In this document: positions 1 through 9,041 of the stretch, piece by piece
Position numbering within the stretch: the first letter of the stretch is position 1
How the letters are laid out: the number at the start of each line of letters is the position of its first letter
Assembly: GCA_038527215.1 (NCBI GenBank)
Contig: JBCBGC010000004.1
Coordinates: 1 to 64,000, forward strand
Reading direction: 5' to 3'
From: JAWPMV01 sp038527215
GTDB lineage: Bacteria > Bacteroidota > Bacteroidia > J057
Length of the DNA: 64,000 nt
Notes under the pieces: generated by a model
Told to the model about the DNA's origin: nothing
Database searches by the model: none
Seen by the model: only the letters and a program-made list of their open reading frames with translations
Program-made: the position numbers and the translations under genes

Positions 1-150
1 CCGGAAAGGCATTTGACCGGCAGGGAAAATGACTTATCCGGGGTCTCCATGATTACATAAGGATCGCAGAGACCTCCGACCTTATAGATGCTGGAGTACT
101 TGGTTCGGATAGCCCACTTCCTTGCAATCGGAGGGGCTTCCAGGGCAGCG
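1..150. repeat. palindromic dispersed element (family A), cut by window start
   Basis: The left arm (1-47) matches, in inverted orientation, the arms of the copies at 60553-60672, 60736-60944 and 60962-61170. The right part (about 81-147) matches the other arm, including the stretch around TCGGAGGGGCTTCC. The short centre between GGGGTCTCC and GAGACC resembles the copy at 60553-60672 rather than the other two. No plausible gene lies here. The outer end is lost at the window edge. Confidence 0.7.
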
Positions 151-186
151 GAACTAGACAAGAAGTAAGCATTTGCCTTCAGGAAT

Positions 187-263
187 AAAAATGGCCCTTT
201 CCTATCCGGCTCAAAAAATACCTGAAAAGAAATGAGCCATCCCAAAATTTAGGATGACTCATG
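187..263. repeat. 77-nt repeat block carrying a terminator hairpin
   Basis: By eye this block differs from 34980-35056 at only about 4 of 77 positions. It contains a hairpin whose arms are ATGAGTCATCC and GGATGGCTCAT, read on the minus strand and followed by a T-rich run. It lies just past the 3' end of tRNA-Arg and before the family A palindrome. The other copy lies in the same arrangement downstream of eno. Confidence 0.75.
232..262 (-). terminator. intrinsic terminator after tRNA-Arg
   Basis: On the minus strand an 11-bp stem with one mismatch (ATGAGTCATCC / GGATGGCTCAT, about 9-nt loop) is followed by TTTCTTTT. It ends the tRNA-Arg transcript and is part of the 77-nt repeat block. Confidence 0.7.
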
Positions 264-268
264 TTTTG

Positions 269-342
269 TACCCGCGGAAGGAATCGAACCTTCGACCTTT
301 GGTTCCGGAGACCAACGCTCTAATCCCCTGAGCTACGCGGGC
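269..342 (-). tRNA. tRNA-Arg (anticodon CCG)
   Basis: The minus strand folds as a 74-nt cloverleaf. The acceptor stem GCCCGCG pairs with CGCGGGT (first pair G-U). The anticodon stem TTGGT/ACCAA encloses loop CTCCGGA, which gives anticodon CCG and reads Arg codon CGG. The T arm carries GGTTCGATTCC. No CCA is encoded. A terminator within a repeated block follows directly. Confidence 0.95.
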
Positions 343-452
343 CTTTTGTGGGATACAAAATTAATACAATGCCTCGCTTATCCCAACTTATGATCATATT
401 TTTTGAGCGGGAAGCCCTTAATCCTTCCTGGATATCGCCCATTTCTTTTTTA

Positions 453-460
453 TATCTTTG
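453..460 (+). promoter_or_regulatory. Bacteroidota -7 promoter element (TATCTTTG)
   Basis: TATCTTTG fits the Bacteroidota -7 consensus TAnnTTTG exactly. It places the transcript start near 467, which argues against start codons upstream of 469 for the SGNH hydrolase gene. No clear -33 TTTG was seen. Confidence 0.5.
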
Positions 461-483
461 CCCCTCCAATGAACAACGTCCCT

Positions 484-1143
484 ATGTCCCGCCTGATTTC
501 CTCCTTCCTTAGCTGCTTAGTCCTTATGAGTCTTTCTGCCTGCTTACCCAATGCCGTCAAAGTCGCTTGTGTGGGAGACAGCATTACCTTTGGTCATGGA
601 TTGGCGGACCGGAATGTCGAAAGCTATCCCGCTCAGTTAGCCGCTTTGCTCGGGGATAAATTCGAGGTGTGGAACTTCGGAGTAAATGGCCGGACCGTCC
701 TAAAAAAAGGAGATTTTCCCTTCTGGAATGAGGTCGCTTATCAGGAGTCGCAGACTTTTTTGCCCGAAATCGTCCTCATCATCCTCGGCACCAATGACAG
801 CAAGCCGCAGAACTGGCAACATAGAGCGGAGTTCGTTGCGGACTATATCGCCCTGGTGGAAGCGTATCAGCGCCTCCCCAACCAGCCGGATGTCTACATT
901 GGTACGCCTCCTCCGGTGTATGGGCAAGGGAGTTCCATCTCTGAAGATCGACTTTCAGAGCTTCGACTGGGCGTAAGGGCCGTAGCTCAGCGGACCGGGG
1001 CTACCCTGGTTGATCTCAATGGGACCTGCCCTTTTGAACCGGATTACTTCCCTGATGGGGTACATCCGGATGCCCTGGGCGCTAAAATCATGGCAGAATG
1101 CCTGGCTCCTGTGGTGCAAGCCAGTTCCAAAGCCCGGAAGTAA
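484..1143 (+). CDS. SGNH/GDSL-family hydrolase lipoprotein
   Basis: Predicted esterase/lipase-type hydrolase of the SGNH superfamily, anchored as a lipoprotein. From the ATG at 484 the protein is 219 aa. A signal peptide ends in lipobox LSAC (Cys20), then come block I VGDS (Ser33), block II FGVNGRT, block III LGTND and block V DGVHP (Asp191, His194), so the catalytic Ser, Asp and His are all present. An in-frame ATG at 469 is possible, but a TAnnTTTG promoter at 453-460 makes earlier starts unlikely. The substrate (acyl ester of a sugar or lipid) cannot be told. The gene stands alone between tRNA-Arg and a small unknown gene. Confidence 0.8.
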   Translation: MSRLISSFLSCLVLMSLSACLPNAVKVACVGDSITFGHGLADRNVESYPAQLAALLGDKFEVWNFGVNGRTVLKKGDFPFWNEVAYQESQTFLPEIVLIILGTNDSKPQNWQHRAEFVADYIALVEAYQRLPNQPDVYIGTPPPVYGQGSSISEDRLSELRLGVRAVAQRTGATLVDLNGTCPFEPDYFPDGVHPDALGAKIMAECLAPVVQASSKARK

Positions 1144-1238
1144 GCTCTGCTTCCACCGCATGATTTACCCAACTTGATTTGACCAATCATGCAAAATCCG
1201 CTCCGGCTTAGGGGGTAATCCTGACGCTTGGCGTAGTT

Positions 1239-1272
1239 TTTGCACTTTGAAGCGTGTTACCGATTAGTTTTG
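1239..1272 (+). promoter_or_regulatory. Bacteroidota-type promoter for the 105-aa gene
   Basis: TTTG at 1239-1242 and TAGTTTTG (TAnnTTTG) at 1265-1272 are separated by 22 nt, close to the usual 19-21. The first ATG downstream is at 1294, which leaves a leader of about 15 nt. Confidence 0.5.
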
Positions 1273-1293
1273 TTTTTCCCAAGACACGCTCAA

Positions 1294-1611
1294 ATGATCA
1301 CTGTAGAAAGATCGGTTCGACCAAGTAACTTTGCCTCTAGTAGTCTAAATGCGGTAAGTTTCAAGGTTTTTCCGAAAGAAAATTTGCCTGACGGTTTCCG
1401 GGTAGAGATGGTTTCTCACGAAGCCCAACACTCTGAAATTCGCATGGTAGATGCCAAAGGAAGTCTCATTTTACACGAAAAATCTGCTTTCTCCGAAGCC
1501 ATTGACCGACTGGAATACACCATCCGGAACCTGGTAGCGGGGACTTATTTTTTTGAAGTATATGATGGTTTCTTTCATCAGGTAAAAGAGGTTCGGATCC
1601 CTCCCTGTTAA
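1294..1611 (+). CDS. small protein of unknown function
   Basis: A 105-aa protein (ATG 1294) of alternating hydrophobic residues, with short strands around FRVEMVS, EIRMVDAKG and GTYFFEVYDG. The layout suggests a single beta-sandwich, in style like DUF3244 or a T9SS sorting domain, but it has no signal peptide and no YPNP motif. I do not recognise a family. The upstream in-frame TTG at 1240 would add 18 residues but lies before the probable promoter. Promoter and terminator on either side suggest a single-gene transcript. Confidence 0.6.
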   Translation: MITVERSVRPSNFASSSLNAVSFKVFPKENLPDGFRVEMVSHEAQHSEIRMVDAKGSLILHEKSAFSEAIDRLEYTIRNLVAGTYFFEVYDGFFHQVKEVRIPPC

Positions 1612-1635
1612 AAAAATAGTTACGATTTAGACGGT

Positions 1636-1672
1636 AAAGCCTGACTCAGATTTCTTGAGTCAGGCTTTCTTT
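1636..1672 (+). terminator. intrinsic terminator
   Basis: A perfect 13-bp stem (AAAGCCTGACTCA / TGAGTCAGGCTTT, 7-nt loop) followed by CTTTT. It ends the 1294-1611 transcript and precedes the repeat array. Confidence 0.85.
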
Positions 1673-1722
1673 TGGTTGGGAGGGAAGTGAGAATATCGGC
1701 ACGGTTCCGAGCTAGCTCGGTA

Positions 1723-2300
1723 GCCGCAGATTGCATCTGCGGCACGATCTCTCATGCAGGAATTCCAGCAGTTTACCGCCCGGATGGTCATCCGGGCATA
1801 GGAACAGACCGGCTGGAAGCCAATGTTACGGGCTGGGCAGCTTCTCACCTCTCACAGTTCCGCCCTGCGGAACGCTCTCACCTCTCACCTCTCACAGCAA
1901 AGCGATCTCTCCTCTCACTACGCAGCGATCTCTCGCGATGATTACGGCCCGGATGGTCATCCGGGCACAGGAACAGACCGGCTGGAAGCCAGTGTTACGG
2001 GCTGGGCAGCTTCTCACCTCTCACAGCGCAGCGATCTCTCCCGAGGACTACCGCCCGGATGCTCATCCGGGCTCAGGAACAGACCGGCTGGAAGCCAGTG
2101 TTACGGGTTGGGCAGCTTCTCTCCTCTCACAGCGCAGCGATCTTTCCCGCTGATTACCGCCCGGATGGTCATCCGGGCTCAGGAACAGACCGGCTGGAAG
2201 CCAGTGTTACGGGCTGGGCAGCTTCTCACCTCTCACAGTTCCGCCCCGCGGAACGCTCTCACCTCTCACAGCGAAGCGATCTCACTTCTCCCCTCTCACT
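1723..2300. repeat. tandem array of dispersed repeat family B
   Basis: Four units begin with the hairpin GCCCGGATGGTCATCCGGGC (one base differs in unit 3) at 1778, 1947, 2053 and 2159. The spacing is 169, 106 and 106 bp. Each unit continues with ACCGGCTGGAAGCCA, then GTTACGGG (C/T)TGGGCAGCTTCTC, then runs of CTCACCTCTCACAG. Extra hairpins occur at 1723-1743 (GCCGCAGAT/ATCTGCGGC) and as GTTCCGC/GCGGAAC at about 1857 and 2238. The reading frames through it are repeat translations, not genes. Related single copies lie at 32353-32526 and 35086-35258. Confidence 0.85.
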
Positions 2301-2382
2301 TCTCTCTATTGTTTTTCAAACCTGTACGGGCTACCTTTCCTATTAGAAAAAGCCGGTTGGCTGGTTCGTCTTAATCGCTCGT

Positions 2383-3798
2383 ATGGAGGACCTTCGGGAG
2401 CAAATGCTCCGTGACATATTAGGGGAAAATAATATTCAACTGACAGAGGACCAGGAATGGGCCTTAAGGACCTTTTTTGACTTTTACCGGTCTACCGAAG
2501 ATCGAAGTACTTTTCTGCTTACCGGCTCGGCTGGTACCGGAAAAACCTTCATGATCGACTTGTTTTCTCGCCTTCTCAGAAAAATGGGCTTCAAAGTGAT
2601 CCTGCTGGCCCCGACTGGAAGAGCCGCAAAAGTGATTTCGCGCCGCACCAAAAAACTGGCTTATACTGTCCATCATCATATTTATTCTCCGAGGGATTCT
2701 GCCCCCGGTCAGGTGTTCTTCGAACGTAAGGAGAATAAGGAACAAACCCGCACGGTTTATATCGTGGATGAGGCCTCCATGATTGGGGATCAGCCAGACA
2801 GTAGCAGCCACGGTTTACTGGGAGATTTGTTGCGCTTTGTCTTCTACAATGACGAAGGCCGAAAGTTGATCATGGTGGGCGATCCGGTCCAGTTACCGCC
2901 TATCGGCCATTCTGATTCACCAGCCCTCAATCCTACCGAGCTCAGCCTGCAGGCAGGCCTGGAAGTCTTCCACGCTCACCTGACGGATGTGAAACGCCAA
3001 TTGGTGGATTCAGGCGTCTTGGAAAATGCCATCCTTATCCGGGATGCATATTTGGAAGGGAATACCGAAAACCTACAATTGCAGCCCGGACGAGAGGTAC
3101 AGGTCATGGAAAATGGCTTCGAAGGCCTCGAAGTATACCTGGGTTATCATGAAGAAGGGAATCTGGACAAAACCGTATTTATCACCTATTCCAATTATCA
3201 GTCTACCAAGGTCAACCAGGCCATTCGACATCATCTCCTGCAAACGGAAGAAAAACTGGTGCCAGGGGATGTCCTGATGGTGGTCCGAAATAACTATGCC
3301 TGGGGAGATCCCAAGCGCTTTCCCTTTATCGCCAACGGGGAAATGTGTACCGTAAAAACCATTTACCAGGAATCCTATGAGCAGCGCTATGGCCTAAACT
3401 GGGTGGATGTGGAACTAGAGTTCCAGGATGTTAAGGGAGAATATTTGCTGGTGGATTGCAAAGTCTTGTTGGATCTGCTGGATCATAAACAGGCCCAACT
3501 GGATAGCGGTCAATTGTTTCAAGTCATCCAGGAACGGAAGCGAGAATATATGGGCCTTTCCAATTCTAAGGCTCAGGCCGCCATGCGCACCGACCCTTAT
3601 GTTCATGCTTTGCAAGTAAAATATGGCTATGCCATTACCGGCCACAAATCTCAGGGAGGGCAATGGGAAAATGTAATTATTGGGTTCGAACCCGACTACG
3701 GGCAAGACCTCCGAGCCTATATCCGTTGGACCTATACGGTCTTTACCCGGGCCGAAGAACGCGTATTTTTGTTGAACTGTCCATTTGTGTCTGACTAA
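2383..3798 (+). CDS. RecD-like superfamily 1 DNA helicase
   Basis: ATP-dependent helicase or AAA-type DNA-dependent ATPase of the RecD/RecD2-like SF1 group, 471 aa. Visible motifs are Walker A GSAGTGKT (48-55), Walker B IVDEAS (127-132), motif III GDPVQLPP (166-173) and a C-terminal UvrD_C_2-type motif TGHKSQG (419-425), followed by a TVFTRAEERV helicase motif. It lacks the N-terminal RecBCD-binding part of RecD and the HhH region of RecD2, so it is the short form common in Bacteroidota. The role is probably in DNA repair or recombination. It follows the family B repeat array by about 80 bp and has no partner genes. Confidence 0.88.
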   Translation: MEDLREQMLRDILGENNIQLTEDQEWALRTFFDFYRSTEDRSTFLLTGSAGTGKTFMIDLFSRLLRKMGFKVILLAPTGRAAKVISRRTKKLAYTVHHHIYSPRDSAPGQVFFERKENKEQTRTVYIVDEASMIGDQPDSSSHGLLGDLLRFVFYNDEGRKLIMVGDPVQLPPIGHSDSPALNPTELSLQAGLEVFHAHLTDVKRQLVDSGVLENAILIRDAYLEGNTENLQLQPGREVQVMENGFEGLEVYLGYHEEGNLDKTVFITYSNYQSTKVNQAIRHHLLQTEEKLVPGDVLMVVRNNYAWGDPKRFPFIANGEMCTVKTIYQESYEQRYGLNWVDVELEFQDVKGEYLLVDCKVLLDLLDHKQAQLDSGQLFQVIQERKREYMGLSNSKAQAAMRTDPYVHALQVKYGYAITGHKSQGGQWENVIIGFEPDYGQDLRAYIRWTYTVFTRAEERVFLLNCPFVSD

Positions 3799-3821
3799 GT
3801 AAATTCAGTCTATAGCCTAAG

Positions 3822-6800
3822 ATGAAGGATTCTTGCTCATATATTCTGGGGCTTCTGCTAAGCTTGACCGTACCGCTGTGGGGGTACGGCCAGACCGATA
3901 TGCGGGCTTTTCATCACCTCACGGTAGAGGATGGCTTACCGAGCAATGAGGTCAATCACTGTGTACAGGACGAACAAGGATTCCTCTGGTTTGCTACCCA
4001 TTCTGGCCTGAGCCGCTATGATGGGTTTCGCTTTGTCAACAAAACGGTCAAAGACAGCCTGGCTAAGAATGATGTGAGTTTTCTCCTGGAGGACTCCCAG
4101 GATCGAATCTGGATTCTTACCCGGAGGGAAATCACCCTTTACGAGCACGAACAATTTCTGGTCAAGGATCAGCTACCCTATCTGGGGGGCGAAAGGGCCC
4201 TGGAAGTTCTGGAAGATTCTGCGGGCCAGATCTGGCTTAGCAATACCCGAAATCTGCATATCGTGAGCCCAGACGAATCAGTTCGGCAGATTCTGGGCCG
4301 CAACCTGGGACGGAGAGGATTTACACCTAAACTGGAATTCGTCGATCCGAAGGGTCGGGTCTGGGTTTCCCTTGGGGAAGAATTCTTGGTCTTCGAAGGC
4401 GAGCAGGTGGTGCAACGGATTTCGCTTTATGGGGTAGTCAAGCCCATCCCCTTTCCTTTCGAATCCGCTTACCTCCATGAACAGGCCATCATCTACAGCG
4501 GGGTCAAAGGGCTATTCCAGCTCGACCCGACTACTGGAGAAGAAAAGTTGGTATTCTCCGCAGAGAATGCCCCTTTTGAATGGGATGGCATCAGTCATAT
4601 CTGGCAGGGACCCGAGGGCGACCTGTGGGTTTCTTCTACGCATTTTGGCGTGGTCCGACTGCATCAGGCAGGCGATACCTATCGCCTGGAGGATTGGCTC
4701 CTCAAGGGGATCGACGTCCAGTATATGATGCAGGACGCCGAGAAAAACCTTTGGTTTTGTACCACCTCTCAGGGCGTATACCTGCTTTCCAGAAATGCCG
4801 CTGAGATTCGCCAGCGCAAAGCCGAGCTCAGCCGGGATATCGCATACTGGCCAGCGCTGTTTCAGTTATCCATTTCTAGTTTACATCAGGCGGGCCAAAG
4901 CCTCTGGCTTGGCACCTTCGAAGGAGAGATATTCGAGCTTTCGACTAACAGGATTCGTTCCCTGGGGCGTTTACCCCTTAGAAATGGCGAAGGCCAAAGG
5001 GTAGAAGGACTGATGAGCCTCGCATCAGGAGAACTATTTGCCTATGCCGAAAACAAGATTTATTTCCGGGAAGAGCAGGCTTGGGTTCCTTGCTATGGCA
5101 TAAGAAAACCTTCAGCTTTACAACGCACGACGAATGGGCAGGTGCTCATTGGTACCCGGGAAATTGAGGCTGATTATCTGCTTTCCAAGGAGGATTTGAT
5201 CTCTTTGCGAGATTCGATAGCCGCTGTGGAACAAACCCTCCAATGGCAAGGAACCGCTCAGGGAAGCTTCCCCCGCTACACCGAATTTCTTCGGGAAGGG
5301 CCCGACCAAACCATCTATGCCCTTTCCTCCGAAAATCTGTTGCGCTTTGCCGAAGGCGATTTTGCCCAACCCCTCGATACCACTGAATTCCGGGCCCAGA
5401 TTCTAGACATGGCCTTCCCGAACGATAGCACCCAGGTCATCGCGACCAATGGGAGTGGCCTGATCATCCGGCATCCTGGTTCCAGCTATTCCTTGCATCA
5501 GGAAGAAGGTTTACAAAGTGGCGTTTGTTACGCCCTGTATGTCGATGAGCAATCCGAGGCGATTTGGATTGGGACCAACCGCGGCTTAGGCAAACTGACC
5601 CAATATCACCAGGGAAGGTCCGGGGTTTCCATCAAATGGTTTACGGAAAAAGACGGATTAGCCGCCAATGAAATCCTGGACATTGAGCGATTTGGCAAAG
5701 ACTTATTCCTGGCTACTCCGGCCGGACTGACCGTCTTTGATGAGTCTCAAATGCAGGCTGACGATTTCCCCCCACCGGTGTATATCACGGAAGTACGCGC
5801 CAATAATGAATGGCTATCGCTGAACCGCGCCCCCTTTCGACTCAGTCACGATCAAAACAACCTTTCCATTCGTTTTACGGGTATTTCTTTTCGTAATCTG
5901 GGCCACCTGCGCTTTGAATATCGACTCAATGATGAACCTTGGAAACCCGCTCAGGGCAATACCCTGGCCCTCCCTGCCTTATCGGATGGACCTTATACCT
6001 TCACCGTAAGAGCGGTTAGTCGGGATGGCATGCTCAGTCTGGCGCCCCAGAGTTTTGATTTTTCTATCGCTCCTATTTTTTACAAAAGCTGGTGGTTCAT
6101 CGTGCTCGTCGTCCTGGTCTTGCTCGTCATGCTGTTTGGGGTGTTGAGGTTTGTTTATACAGAAAGAGAAAGGCAGTTGCTGGAAGAACGGGTTGCGGAA
6201 AAAACCTTTGAACTCAATCAAAAAGTGGAAGAGTTGCACCTGACCAACCAGGACCTGCAACAATTTGTATACGTCGCTTCTCATGACCTGAAAACCCCGC
6301 TCAGGACCGTCATCGGACACCTGCAACTCCTGGCCAGAAGGTATAAAGGGAAGTTGGATGGGGAAGCCGATGATTTCATCACTTACTCTGTAGATGGGGC
6401 TAAGCGGATGTACGAAATGATCAACCATCTGCTGAATTACGCCAAACTGGGCCGGGAAAATATTGAGTTAGAACCCATTGATCTAAACGTAATCGTAGAC
6501 CGGGTTCTCCGCAGTATTCACGGCTTGGTTCAGGAACGCAAGGCCTTGATCCATTTCGATCAACTCCCTACGTTTATGGGCGTACCGGGACAGTGGGAAA
6601 CCTTGTTCCAAAATTTGATTGAAAACGGACTGAAATTCAACGAGTCTGAGATTCCCGAGATTCGGATCCAGTATAAAGACAGTCCCGATTTTTGGGTCAT
6701 GTCAGTAGCAGATAATGGGATTGGCATAGATGAGGAGTATCAGCACAAAATTTTTGAGTTGTTCCAACGCTTGCATACCACGCAGTATACCGGCACAGGC

Positions 6801-6944
6801 ATCGGGCTGGCGATGGTAAAGCGGATTGTGGAAGTCCACGGAGGAAGTATCTGGATAGAATCGGAATTAGGCCATGGCACGACCTTTTTCTTCACGGTAA
6901 AAAAACAGCTGGATCAGCAGCCACAGCCTGCGAGAGAAACATAA
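3822..6944 (+). CDS. propeller-domain sensor histidine kinase
   Basis: Membrane sensor kinase of 1040 aa. After a signal peptide (first ~24 aa), two-component-regulator propeller repeats (WFATHSGLSRYDG, IWIGTNRGLGKL) fill most of the periplasmic part, then a Y_Y_Y domain, one membrane helix near residue 756, a short coiled coil and the kinase core. The H box ASHDLKTPLR has His821. The N box is LIENGLKFNE, G1 is ADNGIGID and G2 is GTGIGLAM. Many Bacteroidota propeller kinases are hybrids ending in receiver and AraC domains; this one stops after the ATPase domain. No response regulator is adjacent, so its partner is encoded elsewhere. The last 31 nt overlap the convergent gene. Confidence 0.9.
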   Translation: MKDSCSYILGLLLSLTVPLWGYGQTDMRAFHHLTVEDGLPSNEVNHCVQDEQGFLWFATHSGLSRYDGFRFVNKTVKDSLAKNDVSFLLEDSQDRIWILTRREITLYEHEQFLVKDQLPYLGGERALEVLEDSAGQIWLSNTRNLHIVSPDESVRQILGRNLGRRGFTPKLEFVDPKGRVWVSLGEEFLVFEGEQVVQRISLYGVVKPIPFPFESAYLHEQAIIYSGVKGLFQLDPTTGEEKLVFSAENAPFEWDGISHIWQGPEGDLWVSSTHFGVVRLHQAGDTYRLEDWLLKGIDVQYMMQDAEKNLWFCTTSQGVYLLSRNAAEIRQRKAELSRDIAYWPALFQLSISSLHQAGQSLWLGTFEGEIFELSTNRIRSLGRLPLRNGEGQRVEGLMSLASGELFAYAENKIYFREEQAWVPCYGIRKPSALQRTTNGQVLIGTREIEADYLLSKEDLISLRDSIAAVEQTLQWQGTAQGSFPRYTEFLREGPDQTIYALSSENLLRFAEGDFAQPLDTTEFRAQILDMAFPNDSTQVIATNGSGLIIRHPGSSYSLHQEEGLQSGVCYALYVDEQSEAIWIGTNRGLGKLTQYHQGRSGVSIKWFTEKDGLAANEILDIERFGKDLFLATPAGLTVFDESQMQADDFPPPVYITEVRANNEWLSLNRAPFRLSHDQNNLSIRFTGISFRNLGHLRFEYRLNDEPWKPAQGNTLALPALSDGPYTFTVRAVSRDGMLSLAPQSFDFSIAPIFYKSWWFIVLVVLVLLVMLFGVLRFVYTERERQLLEERVAEKTFELNQKVEELHLTNQDLQQFVYVASHDLKTPLRTVIGHLQLLARRYKGKLDGEADDFITYSVDGAKRMYEMINHLLNYAKLGRENIELEPIDLNVIVDRVLRSIHGLVQERKALIHFDQLPTFMGVPGQWETLFQNLIENGLKFNESEIPEIRIQYKDSPDFWVMSVADNGIGIDEEYQHKIFELFQRLHTTQYTGTGIGLAMVKRIVEVHGGSIWIESELGHGTTFFFTVKKQLDQQPQPARET

Positions 6945-7462
6945 TCAGGGCGATCCGCTACGGATTGGTGCCGGTAGCCATGCATGACCAGCCCTTCGTC
7001 CAGCAAAAAGACCCCAGGCATCTGCCAACCGTCTCCTTCGGCTTTGGTCCCGACTCCCAGGCCTCTCAGGATGCCTGCCCGAAACCCTTCTGTCCAGGAT
7101 TTTACCCCGAAAACCTGTCCCAGCGAACCCCGTTCTAACCCAAACGCATGATAGAGCTTTTTTTCCGGGTCAGAAATCCGTGCCACGTCTGCCAGTTGAT
7201 ATTTCTGGAAAAATTCTTTGGCCCGACTTTCCGGAGATAAATGCACAAAGCAAATATTAGGAGCATCGGCCTCTATTTCCTTACGTTGCTCACGGATATC
7301 CACCAGACTTTCCCGACAAAACGTACAGCCAAAGTGGCGCAGGAACACCAGTAGGGTAGGCGCCTGATGACTCATGTCCCACAGGTTACGCTCATCATGC
7401 GTTTTAGCTGATCTGAGTAGTTGCTCGGGTACGGGAAAATCGAGGACGTTGTAGGAAGGCAT
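6914..7462 (-). CDS. peroxiredoxin-like (SelL/AhpC-TSA-related) redox protein
   Basis: A 182-aa thioredoxin-fold protein with HFGCTFCRE giving a CxxC pair (Cys46, Cys49), a strand VFLRHFG before it and cis-Pro region MPGVFLLDEG near the C-terminus. This matches the AhpC/TSA-related peroxiredoxin-like (PRXL2/SelL) proteins, which are soluble thiol-dependent redox enzymes. No signal peptide, so it should be cytoplasmic. It ends in GCGC. Its 3' end overlaps the kinase gene by 31 nt in convergent orientation. The physiological substrate is unknown. Confidence 0.75.
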   Translation of the reverse strand: MPSYNVLDFPVPEQLLRSAKTHDERNLWDMSHQAPTLLVFLRHFGCTFCRESLVDIREQRKEIEADAPNICFVHLSPESRAKEFFQKYQLADVARISDPEKKLYHAFGLERGSLGQVFGVKSWTEGFRAGILRGLGVGTKAEGDGWQMPGVFLLDEGLVMHGYRHQSVADRPDYVSLAGCGC

Positions 7463-7534
7463 GCCAGGAAATTTGTTTGATTAACGAAATAAAGGCCTGG
7501 GATGTTTTTTCAAGCATCAAAGTAATGCCGGGTC

Positions 7535-8209
7535 TTACAAATGCTTGAGGGCCTCTTTACGAGAGAGGGGCGATAGGTTATGAGAGGCTACAAAGGCTCT
7601 TACCGCATCTGGTTGATGGCGCGCGTAGGCTCTCAGGCTCCAGCCAATGGCTTTGCGAATGAAAAAATCAGGTTCATCTATTCTTCTTCGAATCAGTTCC
7701 TGTAGCAGGGGCCAGTCGGTTTGGTCCTTATACTTGAGCTGAAAAATCAAGGCACTGCGCTGCAGCCAGAGGTTATCCGATTCAATCCAGCGCTGAGCGG
7801 TTTTTGTCAATAACTCAGGATGCCGCTGTAAATGTACCGCCACTACTTTTGAAGCCAGCATATCTACCGTGTCCCACCAGGATTTGGTTTGAATCAATTC
7901 TTCATAAACGGCCAGATGCTGTTTGGGGGCCTTTTTGGCAAAACGGAACAGCAGATCGCAGCCCATCAGCTGCCATTCCCGCTGAGGCAGTTTCCAGATG
8001 TTGCGCGCCAACTCCGGCTCAATTATCTTTTCCGGGCCAGCCAGAGTAAGAAAAAATTCCTTTTGAATGCCTTGCCGGGTAGGCGCTTTGATGCCGTAGA
8101 AAGGGTACTGATCCCGCATATACTGCTGCATGGCCTTGGCATGCTGCTCGTTTGCCGCAGCTTCAAATTGGCCGGTCAATAATTTCAGGGGGGCTTTCCA
8201 ATGGGGCAT
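7535..8209 (-). CDS. AlkD-type DNA alkylation repair glycosylase
   Basis: A 224-aa HEAT-repeat DNA glycosylase that removes alkylated purines such as 7-methylguanine and 3-methyladenine. The WWDTVD motif and flanking residues place Trp112, Asp116, Arg151 and Trp190 at the spacing known for Bacillus cereus AlkD (Trp109, Asp113, Arg148, Trp187), a constant shift of three, so the active site looks complete. Length fits the family. Separate from the upstream M23 gene by about 110 bp with no clear terminator. Confidence 0.9.
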   Translation of the reverse strand: MPHWKAPLKLLTGQFEAAANEQHAKAMQQYMRDQYPFYGIKAPTRQGIQKEFFLTLAGPEKIIEPELARNIWKLPQREWQLMGCDLLFRFAKKAPKQHLAVYEELIQTKSWWDTVDMLASKVVAVHLQRHPELLTKTAQRWIESDNLWLQRSALIFQLKYKDQTDWPLLQELIRRRIDEPDFFIRKAIGWSLRAYARHQPDAVRAFVASHNLSPLSRKEALKHL

Positions 8210-8321
8210 ATCGAGCTGGTAAGGTCTTTCCTAAAGATAAGGAATCCTTCAGCAAAGGGCTGAAACCTAGAAAGCGCCCAGTTCCGGGCGGAACCAGACG
8301 CTCTTCAGGATCAAAAATCTC

Positions 8322-9041
8322 TTAGCCTTCAGGCATGTAATTAGCGGGATTGACGGGTTTATTGTCCTTGCGGACCTCGTAGTGGAGGTGAGGACCTTTG
8401 CTCCTACCCGTACTCCCGACCAACCCGATGATATCACCGGCCTTGACGGTATCCCCGGCTTTTACTTTGGCTTCCTGGAGATGGGCAAAAAGGGTGGTAT
8501 ACCCTTCTGCGTGCTCAATCTCGATCTTGATGCCATAGGCCTTGGCGTTAGGATCAACCCCTGCCTTCAGGACTTTGCCTTCAGCCGTAGCTTTGATGGG
8601 AGTCCCAAAATCAGCCTTAAAATCTACGCCTCGATGGTGCTGTTTTACCTTCTTAATCGGATGGGTACGCATCCCAAAATTGGAAATGATTTCCCCATCC
8701 AGGGGTTTCAAGGAAGGCACGCTCTGGGCCAGACCGGAAAGATTGATCGTCATAAGCAGGGCGGCCGTTCCGACCGCAAGCAGACTTAGTCGTTTCATGT
8801 TTCTTTGCTCTTTGGTTAAAAGGTGTAACGTTTGTTTTTCAACATGCAGCATACCTTTGGGCCCAAATTCCTGCATGATGTCTTCATAAGCGCTTTCAAA
8901 GGATTGTCCATCAGCCATTTTTGCCTCTATCCCACAACAGACATGGTCCAATAGCTCCTCCTCCAGGGCTTGGTATGAAAAGCCCAGCATGGTCAGATCC
9001 TCCGCGATGCGTTGAACCTGAAATTCACTCAAAGGAATCAT
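8322..9041 (-). CDS. M23 peptidase with cytoplasmic N-terminal domain, paired with PadR
   Basis: A 239-aa protein in two parts. Residues 1-80 form a helical cytoplasmic domain (…LEEELLDHVCCGIE…) like the DUF1700/permease-prefix domains often encoded beside PadR regulators. One membrane helix follows (about 84-103), then a periplasmic M23 (LytM) endopeptidase domain. The zinc site is complete: HRGVD (His136, Asp140), His187 and HLH (His218, His220). It should cleave peptidoglycan cross-bridges or bind peptidoglycan. Its ATG overlaps the PadR stop (ATGA, 9038-9041), so the two are co-transcribed and probably translationally coupled. Confidence 0.85.
   Translation of the reverse strand: MIPLSEFQVQRIAEDLTMLGFSYQALEEELLDHVCCGIEAKMADGQSFESAYEDIMQEFGPKGMLHVEKQTLHLLTKEQRNMKRLSLLAVGTAALLMTINLSGLAQSVPSLKPLDGEIISNFGMRTHPIKKVKQHHRGVDFKADFGTPIKATAEGKVLKAGVDPNAKAYGIKIEIEHAEGYTTLFAHLQEAKVKAGDTVKAGDIIGLVGSTGRSKGPHLHYEVRKDNKPVNPANYMPEG

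Noticed and set aside
1723..2300. CRISPR-like array
   Set aside because: Repeats of about 106 bp with no short unique spacers of even length and no cas genes nearby; it is a plain tandem repeat.
1660..2374. Several overlapping open frames of 62-183 codons (such as 1823-2374)
   Set aside because: They are translations of the family B tandem repeat in all frames; repeated WKPVLRAGQ/TDRLEASVTG strings mirror the DNA period, and no start signals or domains are present.
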